A stretch of DNA of 32,288 bases from Rhodospirillales bacterium RIFCSPLOWO2_02_FULL_58_16 (GTDB lineage Bacteria > Pseudomonadota > Alphaproteobacteria > Rhodospirillales > 2-02-FULL-58-16): positions 1-32,288 of the forward strand of contig MIAA01000002.1 of the NCBI GenBank assembly GCA_001830425.1, written 5' to 3'. The notes below the pieces were generated by a model. It had not been told where the DNA came from and did no database searches. It saw nothing but the letters and a program-made list of their open reading frames with translations. The position numbers and the translations under genes were made by a program. The stretch's first letter is position 1. Every line of letters starts with the position of its first letter. Below, piece by piece: positions 15,156 to 23,668 of this stretch.

Positions 15156-15536
15156 TCAACTCCCCAGGCCGATCTTGAGGATTACGCCGACGGCAAAGAC
15201 GCCGAGCGCCAAAGCGCCGAACTTGACGGCGATCAGGCCGGCGATCTCTATCGTCTTGTTGTGTACATAGTCCTCAATAACCACGGACAGGGCAAGCGCC
15301 CCATGCCACAGGGAAACGATAAGAAGAAGCATGGTCATCGCCATGTTTCCGGGCATCGCCATCCATGCCCTGAAGGTGGCGTAGTCGGCGCCGACGCCCG
15401 ACACCATGAAGGCGACGAACCACACGGCCAACGGGACCAGCGCCAAAGCCGTCAGCCGCTCGGTATACCAGCCTTCGGTTCCGGCCCTGGCTGAGCCATG
15501 CCCACGGACACGTCCCAACGCGCTTCGCATTTTCAT
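15156..15536 (-). CDS. sdhD: Succinate dehydrogenase membrane anchor subunit
   Basis: A 126-residue anchor with three hydrophobic segments (about 28-50, 66-88, 98-122). The N-terminal Arg/Gly-rich part followed by WYTERLTALALVPLAVWFV, and HGALALSVVIEDYVHN carrying the heme-ligand-type His and the quinone-site D-Y pair, are typical of alphaproteobacterial SdhD. With SdhC it holds heme b and the quinone site. It lies 13 nt after sdhC and 6 nt before sdhA. Confidence 0.93.
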   Translation of the reverse strand: MKMRSALGRVRGHGSARAGTEGWYTERLTALALVPLAVWFVAFMVSGVGADYATFRAWMAMPGNMAMTMLLLIVSLWHGALALSVVIEDYVHNKTIEIAGLIAVKFGALALGVFAVGVILKIGLGS

Positions 15537-15549
15537 CCCGTCGTCTCCC

Positions 15550-15939
15550 CTACATGCCGATGCCGATGGCCCATGACAGCGCGGTCAGCGCCACCGTCCC
15601 CGCCAGCACCATCTTTCCGGTCGCCGTCACCCGCCGGGGAGCAAAGCCCCAGCCGATATCCCAAAACAAATGGCGGATGCCGTTGCACAGGTGATAGAAC
15701 AAACATGCCGACCATCCGAACAGGCACAAATAACCGAACCATGAGCCGAACACGGCCTGAGCGCGGGCGAAACTTTCGGGACCGTACGCCGCCGCCGCCA
15801 GCCAATAGATCAACGCCACCACGCCGAACGCCAAGGCGACGCCGGTGATGCGGTGAAAAATGGATATGGCCATGTGCAGCTTGAACGCATAGACCTGCAA
15901 ATGCGGAGACATCGGTCGATTTTCGCGCGGCATAGGCAT
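15550..15939 (-). CDS. sdhC: Succinate dehydrogenase cytochrome b556 subunit
   Basis: A 129-residue membrane subunit. RPMSPHLQVY and SIFHRITGVAL are the SdhC signature, and FYHLCNGIRHLFWDIG carries the heme-b ligand His. Three transmembrane helices (about 28-50, 64-88, 105-127). It forms the quinone site with SdhD. The start ATG has AAAGGG 4 nt upstream; a second ATG two codons in is possible. It is first in sdhCDAB, 54 nt downstream of tRNA-Thr on the same strand. Confidence 0.95.
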   Translation of the reverse strand: MPMPRENRPMSPHLQVYAFKLHMAISIFHRITGVALAFGVVALIYWLAAAAYGPESFARAQAVFGSWFGYLCLFGWSACLFYHLCNGIRHLFWDIGWGFAPRRVTATGKMVLAGTVALTALSWAIGIGM

Positions 15940-15993
15940 TGAGCCCTTTCTGAATAACTCGACGGCCTAGGGCCAGAACTGTGGCAAGGTGAA

Positions 15994-16068
15994 TGGTGCC
16001 GCCGCACAGAATTGAACTGTGGACCTCGCCCTTACCAAGGGCGCGCTCTGCCCCTGAGCTACGGCGGC
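15994..16068 (-). tRNA. tRNA-Thr (anticodon GGT)
   Basis: A complete 75-nt cloverleaf. The acceptor stem GCCGCCG/CGGCGGC is perfect, the D stem GCTC/GAGC, the anticodon stem CGCCC/GGGCG with loop TTGGTAA (anticodon GGT, reading ACC/ACT threonine codons), and the T stem CACAG/CTGTG with TTCAATT loop. The 3' CCA is encoded. It lies upstream of sdhC in the same orientation, with no T-rich terminator between, so part of the sdh message may start as a tRNA precursor. Confidence 0.96.
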
Positions 16069-16154
16069 GTCTCATGATCAAGACTCGCGCACCATGCCAT
16101 AGGGCAATATCCGAGGCAAGCGTCCCTTGACGATCCATTGTCCGAAAGCGCACC

Positions 16155-16313
16155 ATGACTTCAATGATAACCAAACCGGCAAAGCGGCAGCTACGTCCGT
16201 CAACAGGCGGAGCCGAGGAAAAAATCGAGGAACGGCGCAAACGCCGGGCGGCGGCCCTGCGGCTGAATCTCGCCAAACGAAAACAACAAACCGCCTCCCG
16301 CGCCAAGGGATAA
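16155..16313 (+). CDS. Small basic protein, Arg/Lys-rich
   Basis: A 52-residue ORF (starts MTSMITKPAKRQ) with a central run of charged and alanine residues (EEKIEERRKRRAAALRLNLA, then KRKQQ) predicted to be one long helix. Short proteins of this look are common in alphaproteobacteria and carry no assigned function. Its stop is 2 nt before the methyltransferase ATG, so the two are probably co-translated. No strong ribosome site is visible. A second ATG at 16164 would give a protein three residues shorter. Composition alone supports it, so it is moderately sure. Confidence 0.55.
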   Translation: MTSMITKPAKRQLRPSTGGAEEKIEERRKRRAAALRLNLAKRKQQTASRAKG

Positions 16314-16315
16314 AT

Positions 16316-17038
16316 ATGAAAAATTTTTACTCTTATCAATGGCCGAAAACCGTCACGCCTTTAACCGATGAGCAGAAGGCGATCAGTGACGATTTCATCA
16401 AGTACTGTCAGGAAGTCTTTCATCGTCAGTGGAGCATGCTTAATCAATTCGGAAGCATGTACCTTACGCGCAATATGCGCATCGCCGACGGCATGCGGAC
16501 TTTGGAGGTGGGAGCGGGAAACGGAGGCCATCTGCAATATGAGGACCTGACCCGGCAGGAATACTGGGTTAACGACAGACGCTCCAGCCAAGTCGATCTC
16601 ATCAAGTCGCGATTCCCCGATGTGAAGATCATTCAATCCGACTGCCAGGAAGGATTTGCCGTTCCGGACGGCTATTTCGATCGCATCATAGCCAATAACG
16701 TCCTGGAGCACCTCACCGATCTGCCGAAAGCGGTTCAACAATTTGAGCGCTTGCTGAACGGCAATGGACAGCTTGGAGTCATTCTTCCCTGCGACCCGGG
16801 CTTCGTACATCGCGTCGGTAAATATTTCACCACGGAGCGCGCATTCAAAAAACGCTACAAGCAACCCTATTCATGGTTCATCGAGAGCGAACACATCAAT
16901 GCGCCGGAGGAAGTCCTGCATGTGCTCTTAAAGCGCTTTAAAATCGTTCACCGTCGGCATTTCCCTTTTATCGCGCCGATCAAGCACATCAATTTGATGT
17001 TCGGCATGGTCCTTGAGAAGAAAAAGTCGGCGGAATAG
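16316..17038 (+). CDS. Class I SAM-dependent methyltransferase
   Basis: A 240-residue protein starting at MKNFYSYQWPK; the frame is open further upstream, but AAGGGA 5 nt before this ATG fixes the start. TLEVGAGNGGHL is motif I for SAM binding, followed by IIQSDCQEGFAVPDGYFDRIIANNVLEHL (motifs II-III of the Methyltransf_11 type) and GVILPCDPGF. The C-terminal part (YSWFIESEHINAPEEVLHVL) probably sets the acceptor. It faces the glycan locus and is often such a neighbour, so a sugar or lipid acceptor is plausible but unproven. A bidirectional terminator covers its stop. Confidence 0.85.
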   Translation: MKNFYSYQWPKTVTPLTDEQKAISDDFIKYCQEVFHRQWSMLNQFGSMYLTRNMRIADGMRTLEVGAGNGGHLQYEDLTRQEYWVNDRRSSQVDLIKSRFPDVKIIQSDCQEGFAVPDGYFDRIIANNVLEHLTDLPKAVQQFERLLNGNGQLGVILPCDPGFVHRVGKYFTTERAFKKRYKQPYSWFIESEHINAPEEVLHVLLKRFKIVHRRHFPFIAPIKHINLMFGMVLEKKKSAE

Positions 17039-17053
17039 CCGCCGGCTATTTTT
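17021..17053. terminator. Bidirectional intrinsic terminator
   Basis: A 9-bp GC-rich stem (17025-17033 with 17039-17047, one G-T wobble, loop AATAG) is flanked by an A-run on the left and a T-run on the right, so it works on both strands. It contains the stop codon of the methyltransferase and touches that of the SGNH gene, ending both converging transcripts. Confidence 0.8.
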
Positions 17054-18038
17054 CCAGATAGGGCGCGAGGGCTTTCGCCACGGCTTGATGCCCGTCGGCT
17101 TTCAAATGAAGATCAAGATCGAAATAGAAATTTTCCGGAAAAGACGTCTCCATCTCGATGACGCTCACCAAAGGCTCCCCCCCAACCTTTTGCTGTACGG
17201 CTCTTAAAAAACCCGAACGGGCGCGTCCCCGGCCATTCAGCTCGAAAATCAAGATGCGGGCCTGGGGGGCCATGGCGCGGATTTGCTCCAATAAAGGAAG
17301 GAAATATCCGCTCTCCTCCTCGGCGGGCATTGATTGTTCCCAGCTTTCCGGTTTGTGCTTCAAGTTTTTCAAAGTGTAATAGGTGTGCTTGAAAGGGAAA
17401 TAACGTCTGTTCCGGGAATGTTTACTGCTTAAGCGCTCATAGTCATTTTGCGATTTGATGGTTATGCCTTTGCTTTTAACCGCCTCTTTGTTTTCGGCGG
17501 CATCGTTCTCGCAATACTGTATTATTATGGTGCGCAGATGAGACAGGTCCAGACGCCGGAGCATGCGCTTCTCGCGTTCCGTGCCGAATGATGCGATACC
17601 GGCATTGAGTATTTTTTTATTTGTAACGGTTTGCAGAACCGAAGAGAACGTCTCGTTCTGTTCGACGCCCCAGCCCATGGCGAAAGAATCCCCGAGTACA
17701 ATAACTTCCGGCTTTTCCAGATCATCCTCGCTGTCGCGCAGTCCCGCAGAATTAATACTGTAGGAGGTGCTGAATTCACGGTTTGAAAAACGGCATTTTG
17801 CCCCTTTTTTTAGGGTGTAGAATGTTTCGGAATCATATTGTGCGCATTCCGGCATCATGGTGACTGAATAATGAACACGGCTCAAATACAAATAATCAAA
17901 ATGATTCTTTACATTTTCCGGAAGCGCTCTGGTGAGTTTAGGAAAAATTATAAAAACACTGAAGGATAATTCCAGTAATGCCAGTGACAATGCCAGCGAT
18001 AGCAAGTATGGCGGAAAAAGTTTTACTTTGCTCGACAT
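17046..18038 (-). CDS. Membrane-anchored SGNH/GDSL hydrolase, left module
   Basis: A 330-residue protein with an N-terminal transmembrane anchor (LLSLALSLALLELSFSVFIIF, about 11-31) and a periplasmic SGNH domain. Block I is VIVLGDSFAMGWGVEQNETF (catalytic Ser), block II the Gly in NAGIASFG, block III IIQYCENDAAEN (Asn), and block V DLHLKADGHQAVA (catalytic Asp and His). SGNH enzymes of this layout cleave or transfer acyl groups, often O-acetyl on polysaccharides. It is last in the nine-gene left operon, 3 nt after the GT-C gene. A paralogue closes the right operon (29523-30581). Confidence 0.8.
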   Translation of the reverse strand: MSSKVKLFPPYLLSLALSLALLELSFSVFIIFPKLTRALPENVKNHFDYLYLSRVHYSVTMMPECAQYDSETFYTLKKGAKCRFSNREFSTSYSINSAGLRDSEDDLEKPEVIVLGDSFAMGWGVEQNETFSSVLQTVTNKKILNAGIASFGTEREKRMLRRLDLSHLRTIIIQYCENDAAENKEAVKSKGITIKSQNDYERLSSKHSRNRRYFPFKHTYYTLKNLKHKPESWEQSMPAEEESGYFLPLLEQIRAMAPQARILIFELNGRGRARSGFLRAVQQKVGGEPLVSVIEMETSFPENFYFDLDLHLKADGHQAVAKALAPYLEK

Positions 18039-18041
18039 TTA

Positions 18042-19550
18042 TTAATTTTTCTTGCAGGACCAAAGATCATAGTAACTTAGAGCATCCGTCTTTTCATAGC
18101 GTTCCGTGAAAACATCTGCGGCCCGCCCGAACAGCCCGTGGACGCCGTAATAGCTTTGAAGCCTGAAAGGGGCTTCTCCCTTGGGAATCAGCCAATTGCG
18201 CGTTTTACACGCCTCCAACTCGGCGACGAACCTGTCAGTGTAATCAAAACCGGCGGCGTTGTACTCCATGACGTCCTTCGCGCTCACCGTGATCGGATTC
18301 CCGGCGAAAAGCAGGATCGGCTTGAAGTAGCTGAACCTGTAATTCTCAAGCGATTCGCCGTAACCGATCTCGATAGCTTCATCCTTGAATTTTTCCGCCG
18401 CTTCATGGATTTCCTTGGCCGTTTTCTCCTGCGCAATCCTGTCTATGTTCCTTATCAGACGCCGTTGCACGGGAAGCGAAATCACCAAAAATAAAATCGG
18501 AATCAGAGCTAAAATTCCCATTTGCAGACGTGGCGCATCATCAAATTTTTTGGCGAACCGCAGCATGGAGTCAATAGTAATCGCCAGCAACGGCAGAAAA
18601 TGGTGGGGGCCGGTGCCGGGAATGGAAGCCGGGTAAATCGAAATGGCGACGGTGACAACAAGAGCTGCGAAGTAAAGCGCATCCTTACCGTCCACAAAAT
18701 TCTTGCCTCGCGCCACAAGCCCGGCCAACAACAACACAGGTGAAAGGAAATACAGGGAGAACCTGAAAGACGTAGCAAGCATATTCGAATCAATGCCTCC
18801 CTTGGCGGCGAGAGCGCCGAAAAATTTATGGAGATATATGGTCAGAGAAATGCCCGGATGAATAAAAGGCAACAGGAACACGATGATGGATATAAGGCCG
18901 ATAATTACCATCTTGTAAACTTCCCTCCATCCGCATAAATCGAGGACGATGGGAATAAAGTAGATGAAGGAATGAATCTTGAGGTTTGTCGCCAATCCGA
19001 TGCACAACCCCACCACCACATAGGGGGTCCAACGCCCCCACCGCTCGATCGGCAAATCCTTAGCGAAAACAGCCAGCGTAACAAAAAACACGATGAACGG
19101 ATCAGAGCGGTTCCAAAAACTATACGGAGCGTAAATCATCAAAACTGCGATAAACATCAACACGCCGGCATATGCCTTGAAGGCTCCGAAACGCCCCCTG
19201 GCATAGAAATAAAAAAATAAAATGCTTCCCGCTGCGGCGATGGAGCCGGCCAGCTTGCTTAGAGGGATCGAGCCGCCGGCAATCTTAAAGACAACGGAAT
19301 GGAATATATAAAGCAATGGTCCGTAGCCGCCGACTTTCGGCCATTCGTGCGTATCCTGAAAAAGAGCATGCCCTTTCATGAAGCGCCAGGCGGATATGGC
19401 GATGCTTGGCTCAATATGATCAACATAGCCTTCCAGATTCCCATAAAGAAAAAGCACATAAACAAAATAAGCCGCGCACAAGGCGGCTGAAACGGCGAGA
19501 ATCAGGACGAACGGCCCGGACTCAAAAGTTCTTTGGCGGTTGCTGTACAA
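18042..19550 (-). CDS. Polytopic GT-C-type glycosyltransferase, left module
   Basis: A 502-residue membrane protein with about ten to twelve hydrophobic segments. The first periplasmic loop has YVDHIEPSIAISAW, an acidic motif as in ArnT/PMT-like (GT39, RgtA/B/C/D-like) enzymes that use polyprenyl-phosphate sugars. A soluble C-terminal part (about 370-502) follows. The frame begins at a TTG (19550) overlapping the FkbM gene by 29 bases, with a weak GAGAG ribosome site; the first ATG lies inside conserved sequence, so the TTG is likely. The donor and acceptor are unknown. Confidence 0.7.
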   Translation of the reverse strand: MYSNRQRTFESGPFVLILAVSAALCAAYFVYVLFLYGNLEGYVDHIEPSIAISAWRFMKGHALFQDTHEWPKVGGYGPLLYIFHSVVFKIAGGSIPLSKLAGSIAAAGSILFFYFYARGRFGAFKAYAGVLMFIAVLMIYAPYSFWNRSDPFIVFFVTLAVFAKDLPIERWGRWTPYVVVGLCIGLATNLKIHSFIYFIPIVLDLCGWREVYKMVIIGLISIIVFLLPFIHPGISLTIYLHKFFGALAAKGGIDSNMLATSFRFSLYFLSPVLLLAGLVARGKNFVDGKDALYFAALVVTVAISIYPASIPGTGPHHFLPLLAITIDSMLRFAKKFDDAPRLQMGILALIPILFLVISLPVQRRLIRNIDRIAQEKTAKEIHEAAEKFKDEAIEIGYGESLENYRFSYFKPILLFAGNPITVSAKDVMEYNAAGFDYTDRFVAELEACKTRNWLIPKGEAPFRLQSYYGVHGLFGRAADVFTERYEKTDALSYYDLWSCKKN

Positions 19551-20331
19551 AAGTATCTCTCTTTATGGTCTCGATGCTCTCTACCGATTCGTGAACGTAA
19601 AATGTGTCCTCCACCGAATTTCGGACGAAGCGGTAGCCGTTTCCGAACAGGACAGCATTAAGTTCCGCCGACGGTCTTTCGATGGTAAGCGCCAGAAATG
19701 TGTATTTATCGAACGGGAAGTTTCTAAGAATTCTGGTTTCCGCCCCTTCCACGTCGATGGTGAAGTAATCAATGATGGACGGTGCGCCGAGTTGGTCAAG
19801 AATCTTTTCCAGAGTCGTTGTTTTCACCATATTGATGCGTCCGGCCTCGCGGGATTTCTCAATTCTGCCCGAACGTTGGTTCGGATTGTTGTCGGTATCC
19901 TCATGGATAATGCCGCCCATTTGGCCGGAGAACATGAACTCCACATCTGATTCCTCGGCATCAACCACCTTCTGTACGCATGTGCATGTTCGTTTGAATT
20001 TTTCCGTTAACTGCTTGAATAGAAGAGGGTTAGGCTCAATGCAGATACCTCGCCATCCATAAATTTTTTCAAGAATATAGGTATTGCTTTCACTGAAGCC
20101 GTCGGCGGCGCCGAGATCGAGGAAAAAACCATCCCGTTTGCCTCGGAAGACCTCATCAATCACCCATCGGTCCTGGCCGCCGAAGGACAGGCTTTGCGGC
20201 TTGTATCCAAGGTGAACCACGAGCACGTAAAGGAACGCATTTTTCAGGTCAAGCAGCGCGGCATAGCATAGACGTGCAGGCAATCGTAGTCCGGGGAAGC
20301 GGTTGATCAGGTTTTTTAGGGCGCGGATCAT
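19522..20331 (-). CDS. FkbM-family methyltransferase
   Basis: A 269-residue SAM methyltransferase. FFLDLGAADGFSESNTYILE is the SAM motif, then GICIEPNPLLFKQL, and DYFTIDVEGAETRILRNF is the FkbM family signature. These enzymes O-methylate hydroxyls, here most likely a sugar in a surface glycan. The ATG at 20331 is preferred; a TTG two codons upstream is also open and sits too close to the AAGG. It starts 7 nt after the GT2 stop, and its 3' end overlaps the GT-C gene. The right module has no FkbM gene, so it is an addition to the left one. Confidence 0.87.
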   Translation of the reverse strand: MIRALKNLINRFPGLRLPARLCYAALLDLKNAFLYVLVVHLGYKPQSLSFGGQDRWVIDEVFRGKRDGFFLDLGAADGFSESNTYILEKIYGWRGICIEPNPLLFKQLTEKFKRTCTCVQKVVDAEESDVEFMFSGQMGGIIHEDTDNNPNQRSGRIEKSREAGRINMVKTTTLEKILDQLGAPSIIDYFTIDVEGAETRILRNFPFDKYTFLALTIERPSAELNAVLFGNGYRFVRNSVEDTFYVHESVESIETIKRDTFVQQPPKNF

Positions 20332-20338
20332 CGGCAAA

Positions 20339-21379
20339 TTACCTTATCGACCGGGGCGGCGACCAAATGACCCTTCCTCTGCCCAGCAGAGAGCGCAGAA
20401 CTCCGTATGACGCCCCCGCCGTGATGACGGCGCAGAACCAAAAATTCAATATTATCCCCATCGGCAGAAAAAAAGGTTTCTTGCGGATGATGAAAAGAAA
20501 AAAACCAAGATACCAATAAAGGTAGAGGCAAAAAGAAATGAACGATGGAATAATGAACAATGAATGCAGGAACAAAGCGGCGGCAAGAAAAATCAGGAAC
20601 AAGGGGCTGCTGACTGTGGACATGCCCGAAGGGGCGCTGCCGAGCGCGTTTGATTCGAATTTCTTGCGTTTTAAGAACATTTCCATCCACAAGGAAACCC
20701 GATGGAAATAGAGCCGAGTCATTTTACCGATGCCGTCGAAGTGGTGGCGCACTTGTAAATCCGGGTCCAGTTTATGGACGAAAGAAGCAGCGATGCGTTG
20801 CCCCATTTCTTCGTTCTCGTAATCCATTCCCCAGCCCAGGCTATCGTTATAGCCGCCGATTTTCTCATATACTTCCTTGCGAATTCCGGCGGCGGCCCCA
20901 TTGAAAATCTCATTGTCGAACATGCCGTGGCGCGCGCAGGTAAAGTAATTCAGCAGCGCCTTATAAAGAGGGGTGGCGCCGCTATTCAAGGGAGACTCAT
21001 TGTAAATCCCCGACAAGGCGTCGGCGCCGGTCTCCTCCATATGCTTGATGAATGTATCCAGTGTTTCCGGCAGCATCGCCGTATCGCTGTCAACGAAGAA
21101 AAGATATTCGCCGTCCGCCCGCTCCGCGCCCCGGTTCCGGGCTTGAGACGGGCCGCCGTTCTTTTCCAAGGGGAGCAATTTAACGACAGAGGGATGACGC
21201 GCCGTCATGTCTTTAATGACGTCGCGCGACTCGTCCGTCGAACAATCATCGACGACGATAATCTCCAGGGGCTTATAGCCGGTGGTTATTACGCTTTCAA
21301 CGCAGGCGGCGATTGTCGCGCCGGCGTTGTACATGGGGATAATGACGCTGATTTTTTTCTTTTCCATGCAAGAGATCAT
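20339..21379 (-). CDS. Family 2 glycosyltransferase with membrane tail, left module
   Basis: A 346-residue protein from the ATG at 21379, which overlaps the radical SAM stop (ATGA); a second ATG at 21367 is an alternative. The GT-A domain shows ISVIIPMYNAGATIAACVES, EIIVVDDCSTDESRD, ARNRGAERADGEYLFFVDSD (DxD-type) and DYENEEMGQRI (catalytic acidic motif). After about residue 255 it has two or three hydrophobic segments. It transfers a sugar from a nucleotide donor to a lipid- or glycan-linked acceptor at the inner membrane. The radical SAM-GT2 pair recurs in the right operon. Confidence 0.88.
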   Translation of the reverse strand: MISCMEKKKISVIIPMYNAGATIAACVESVITTGYKPLEIIVVDDCSTDESRDVIKDMTARHPSVVKLLPLEKNGGPSQARNRGAERADGEYLFFVDSDTAMLPETLDTFIKHMEETGADALSGIYNESPLNSGATPLYKALLNYFTCARHGMFDNEIFNGAAAGIRKEVYEKIGGYNDSLGWGMDYENEEMGQRIAASFVHKLDPDLQVRHHFDGIGKMTRLYFHRVSLWMEMFLKRKKFESNALGSAPSGMSTVSSPLFLIFLAAALFLHSLFIIPSFISFCLYLYWYLGFFLFIIRKKPFFLPMGIILNFWFCAVITAGASYGVLRSLLGRGRVIWSPPRSIR

Positions 21380-22458
21380 TTGCCGATATTGCGTAGCGTA
21401 GAAAGAAGAACATTGGGATACAGGCTTGGATGCCACGCCACATTGGCGGCCAGCGCACATTCAAACGTGCATTTGCATTTTGATTCTTTGATCCACTTCA
21501 ACAGTTCCTGATTTTTCGGTTCAGCGAGAATATCGTGCAGCCGGAAATCACGGTCTCTCAGATTGCCCATGGTTTTGCCGAGTATCTCACAAGGCTGCAC
21601 ATCCCCCGTTTCACTTATAACCACAAGTTTCCGTCCTGCAAGGCAAGGAGTTACGAATTCATCATTGAATTCCGTGCGCATCATGATGTCGCGGGTGACT
21701 TCGGCTATTCCCCTGACGGCGGGAAACAGCAGGCCTTTTTTCTTTTTCTTTTCCAGGCCTTCGATAAAAGCGTTCACTTCGCGGTAGCGTTGATGCGAGA
21801 CCCGCTTCAATTCCGGATCCTTGATCGCTCCCCGGGCGTATGTCACCGAAATGTTGTCAAAGCGGAATTCCTCCGATAAGTGCTTGATCGTCGAAATCAT
21901 GGTCTCTTCGGAATTGGCTGAGAAGACGGAGTTGCATTCAAGCGCGAAGTTATCAAAGCGCTCCCTGAACGGGCTGATCTCCGCGTAGCTTTCCTGAATC
22001 TTCTTGTAGGAACCCGGCATGGAGCGCAATTCATCATGATCCTCCCCGATCCCTTCTATAGAGAAGGCGATGCGAAAAAAGGTGTCCGGATAAAGGGGAA
22101 GAATTTCTTCCAGATACGCGACCGCGCGGTCGGTCAACGAGGCGTTGGTTGGAACCGTCACCCGCATGGCGCGGGTGTGGTCCAAGATAATTTTCGTAAT
22201 TTCAGCAAGCTCTTTCCTTAGAAAAGGCTCGCCGCCGGTCAGGGACAATTGCAGGAGCGGACCGATATTGGGAGCCAAACGGCGGATTTCCTCAACAGTC
22301 AATTCATCCGGCTTTCGGCCCTTCTCGATCTCATCGAAATAAAAACAAAAATCGCAACGAAAATTACACCGGTTGGTCACATAGAAAATCAGATAGCCGA
22401 TGCGGCTTGGGAGAAGAAAACTCTCCAGCCTTTTAAGCTTGGTTTTAAGAGTGCTCAT
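21376..22458 (-). CDS. Radical SAM protein with SPASM-like C-terminus, left module
   Basis: A 360-residue radical SAM enzyme. The [4Fe-4S] motif is CNFRCDFC (Cys31, 35, 38), followed by LTGGEPFLRKEL. The C-terminal part has a Cys in TPCLAGRK, PCEILG, and CKCTFEC, spaced like SPASM auxiliary-cluster ligands. It belongs with peptide- or sugar-modifying enzymes found in glycan loci; the substrate cannot be told. It lies 9 nt downstream of GT4 and overlaps the GT2 gene. No ribosome site is obvious. A paralogue (25754-26806) with the same cysteine plan opens the right operon. Confidence 0.85.
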   Translation of the reverse strand: MSTLKTKLKRLESFLLPSRIGYLIFYVTNRCNFRCDFCFYFDEIEKGRKPDELTVEEIRRLAPNIGPLLQLSLTGGEPFLRKELAEITKIILDHTRAMRVTVPTNASLTDRAVAYLEEILPLYPDTFFRIAFSIEGIGEDHDELRSMPGSYKKIQESYAEISPFRERFDNFALECNSVFSANSEETMISTIKHLSEEFRFDNISVTYARGAIKDPELKRVSHQRYREVNAFIEGLEKKKKKGLLFPAVRGIAEVTRDIMMRTEFNDEFVTPCLAGRKLVVISETGDVQPCEILGKTMGNLRDRDFRLHDILAEPKNQELLKWIKESKCKCTFECALAANVAWHPSLYPNVLLSTLRNIGK

Positions 22459-22467
22459 TTAAAAAAT

Positions 22468-23610
22468 TTAACGCCAACCGATATGCATTTCTTTATAGAC
22501 AGCCTGATACTTCTCAAAAACCCTGGGCCATGTGAATTTTTCTTTAAACAATCCGATTGATTCCTCCGACATCCTTTTTCTTTCATCGGCGTTTTTAAAA
22601 AAATTAATTCTGTCGATTAACTCACCCAGGTTGTCCGGCTCTATCAGAAAACCGTTTTTTTCATTCTCAATGATCTCGGCGACTCCTCCGGCCCGGGCGC
22701 CGATAACCGGCAACCCGCACGCCATGGCCTCGACGAAAACATTTCCAAAAGATTCTCCGATGGAAGGCAAGACAAATACATCAGACTTTAACAACTCATC
22801 CGACACTTGAGCCTTATTCAACATGCCGAGGAATTGAACTCTGCCGCTACACGTCTTTTCAACGAGGTTCTCCAAAGATTTCCTTTCAGGCCCATCGCCT
22901 ACTATCACCAACTCCACATCGTCGCAACCGCCCACGGCGCTGATGACCAAATTAAATCGCTTCCATCCCACCAACCGTCCGACACTGATAAGACGTAAGG
23001 TTTGTTTGTCCCGGTCAATGACGGCCCGAGCATCCGCCGGGAGATCATCAGCGGCGTTCCATATGACTTTTATATTCGCGGGGCCGAGTTCTTTCTCGGT
23101 TGCCGTCTTCGCCGCGCGACTCATGGCGACGACGGCGGCGGCGTTCCTGACAATGGATTTATTAAAGGGGGCAAGCAGAAAATGAAGTAACTGGTACTGT
23201 CCGGAATTGAACTTCGGAACATCCCCGCCGAAAAGCGAGATCACATAAGGGACATCGCCATGATGCAGGAAAGACAACAGGCCGGACGGTACGGAAGCCC
23301 AATAGTGAACAAGGTCATAATTATTTTTCTTCAGCAGCTTTCTGAGTTTGCACGCCCCAAGCATGACGAACATAAGCATGCCGATAATGCCCGTATCCGC
23401 CCTGGATTTACGCCAAGTCGGAACCGTATGAAATTTAACGTTTTCAACGCTATCCGGAGATAATCCTGAGTGAATATCGGCGGCGGTCAAAACTTCCAGC
23501 TCAAGCAGATCGTTTTCACTGAGATAACTCAGGACATTGCGCGCCACCTGCTCGCCTCCGCCGCCGAACGGGGGAAGCGCGTAGGAAACAAACAGAACTT
23601 TTTTTCGCAT
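22468..23610 (-). CDS. Family 4 glycosyltransferase
   Basis: A 380-residue GT-B transferase from the ATG at 23610; TAGG lies 6 nt before it, and a TTG two codons upstream would crowd the site. The N-terminal Rossmann domain has VLFVSYALPPFGGGGEQVARNVL. The donor domain has LRLISVGRLVGWKRFNLV, ELVIVGDGPERKSLE and ESFGNVFVEAMACGLPVIGA with AEII, the EX7E-type motif of retaining GT4 enzymes. It adds a sugar from a nucleotide donor in the cytoplasm. It is upstream of the radical SAM gene and has no counterpart in the right operon. Confidence 0.92.
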   Translation of the reverse strand: MRKKVLFVSYALPPFGGGGEQVARNVLSYLSENDLLELEVLTAADIHSGLSPDSVENVKFHTVPTWRKSRADTGIIGMLMFVMLGACKLRKLLKKNNYDLVHYWASVPSGLLSFLHHGDVPYVISLFGGDVPKFNSGQYQLLHFLLAPFNKSIVRNAAAVVAMSRAAKTATEKELGPANIKVIWNAADDLPADARAVIDRDKQTLRLISVGRLVGWKRFNLVISAVGGCDDVELVIVGDGPERKSLENLVEKTCSGRVQFLGMLNKAQVSDELLKSDVFVLPSIGESFGNVFVEAMACGLPVIGARAGGVAEIIENEKNGFLIEPDNLGELIDRINFFKNADERKRMSEESIGLFKEKFTWPRVFEKYQAVYKEMHIGWR

Positions 23611-23668
23611 GAACAACCTATTGAGACATTACATCCGGCGATCCGCCCGCAAACCGAAGATGATGTTT

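Noticed and set aside
15994-16068. tRNA-Thr as integration site of a glycan island
   Set aside because: The glycan genes lie on the 5' side of the tRNA, whereas integration usually uses the 3' end. No duplicate of the tRNA 3' end, integrase or attachment repeat was seen.
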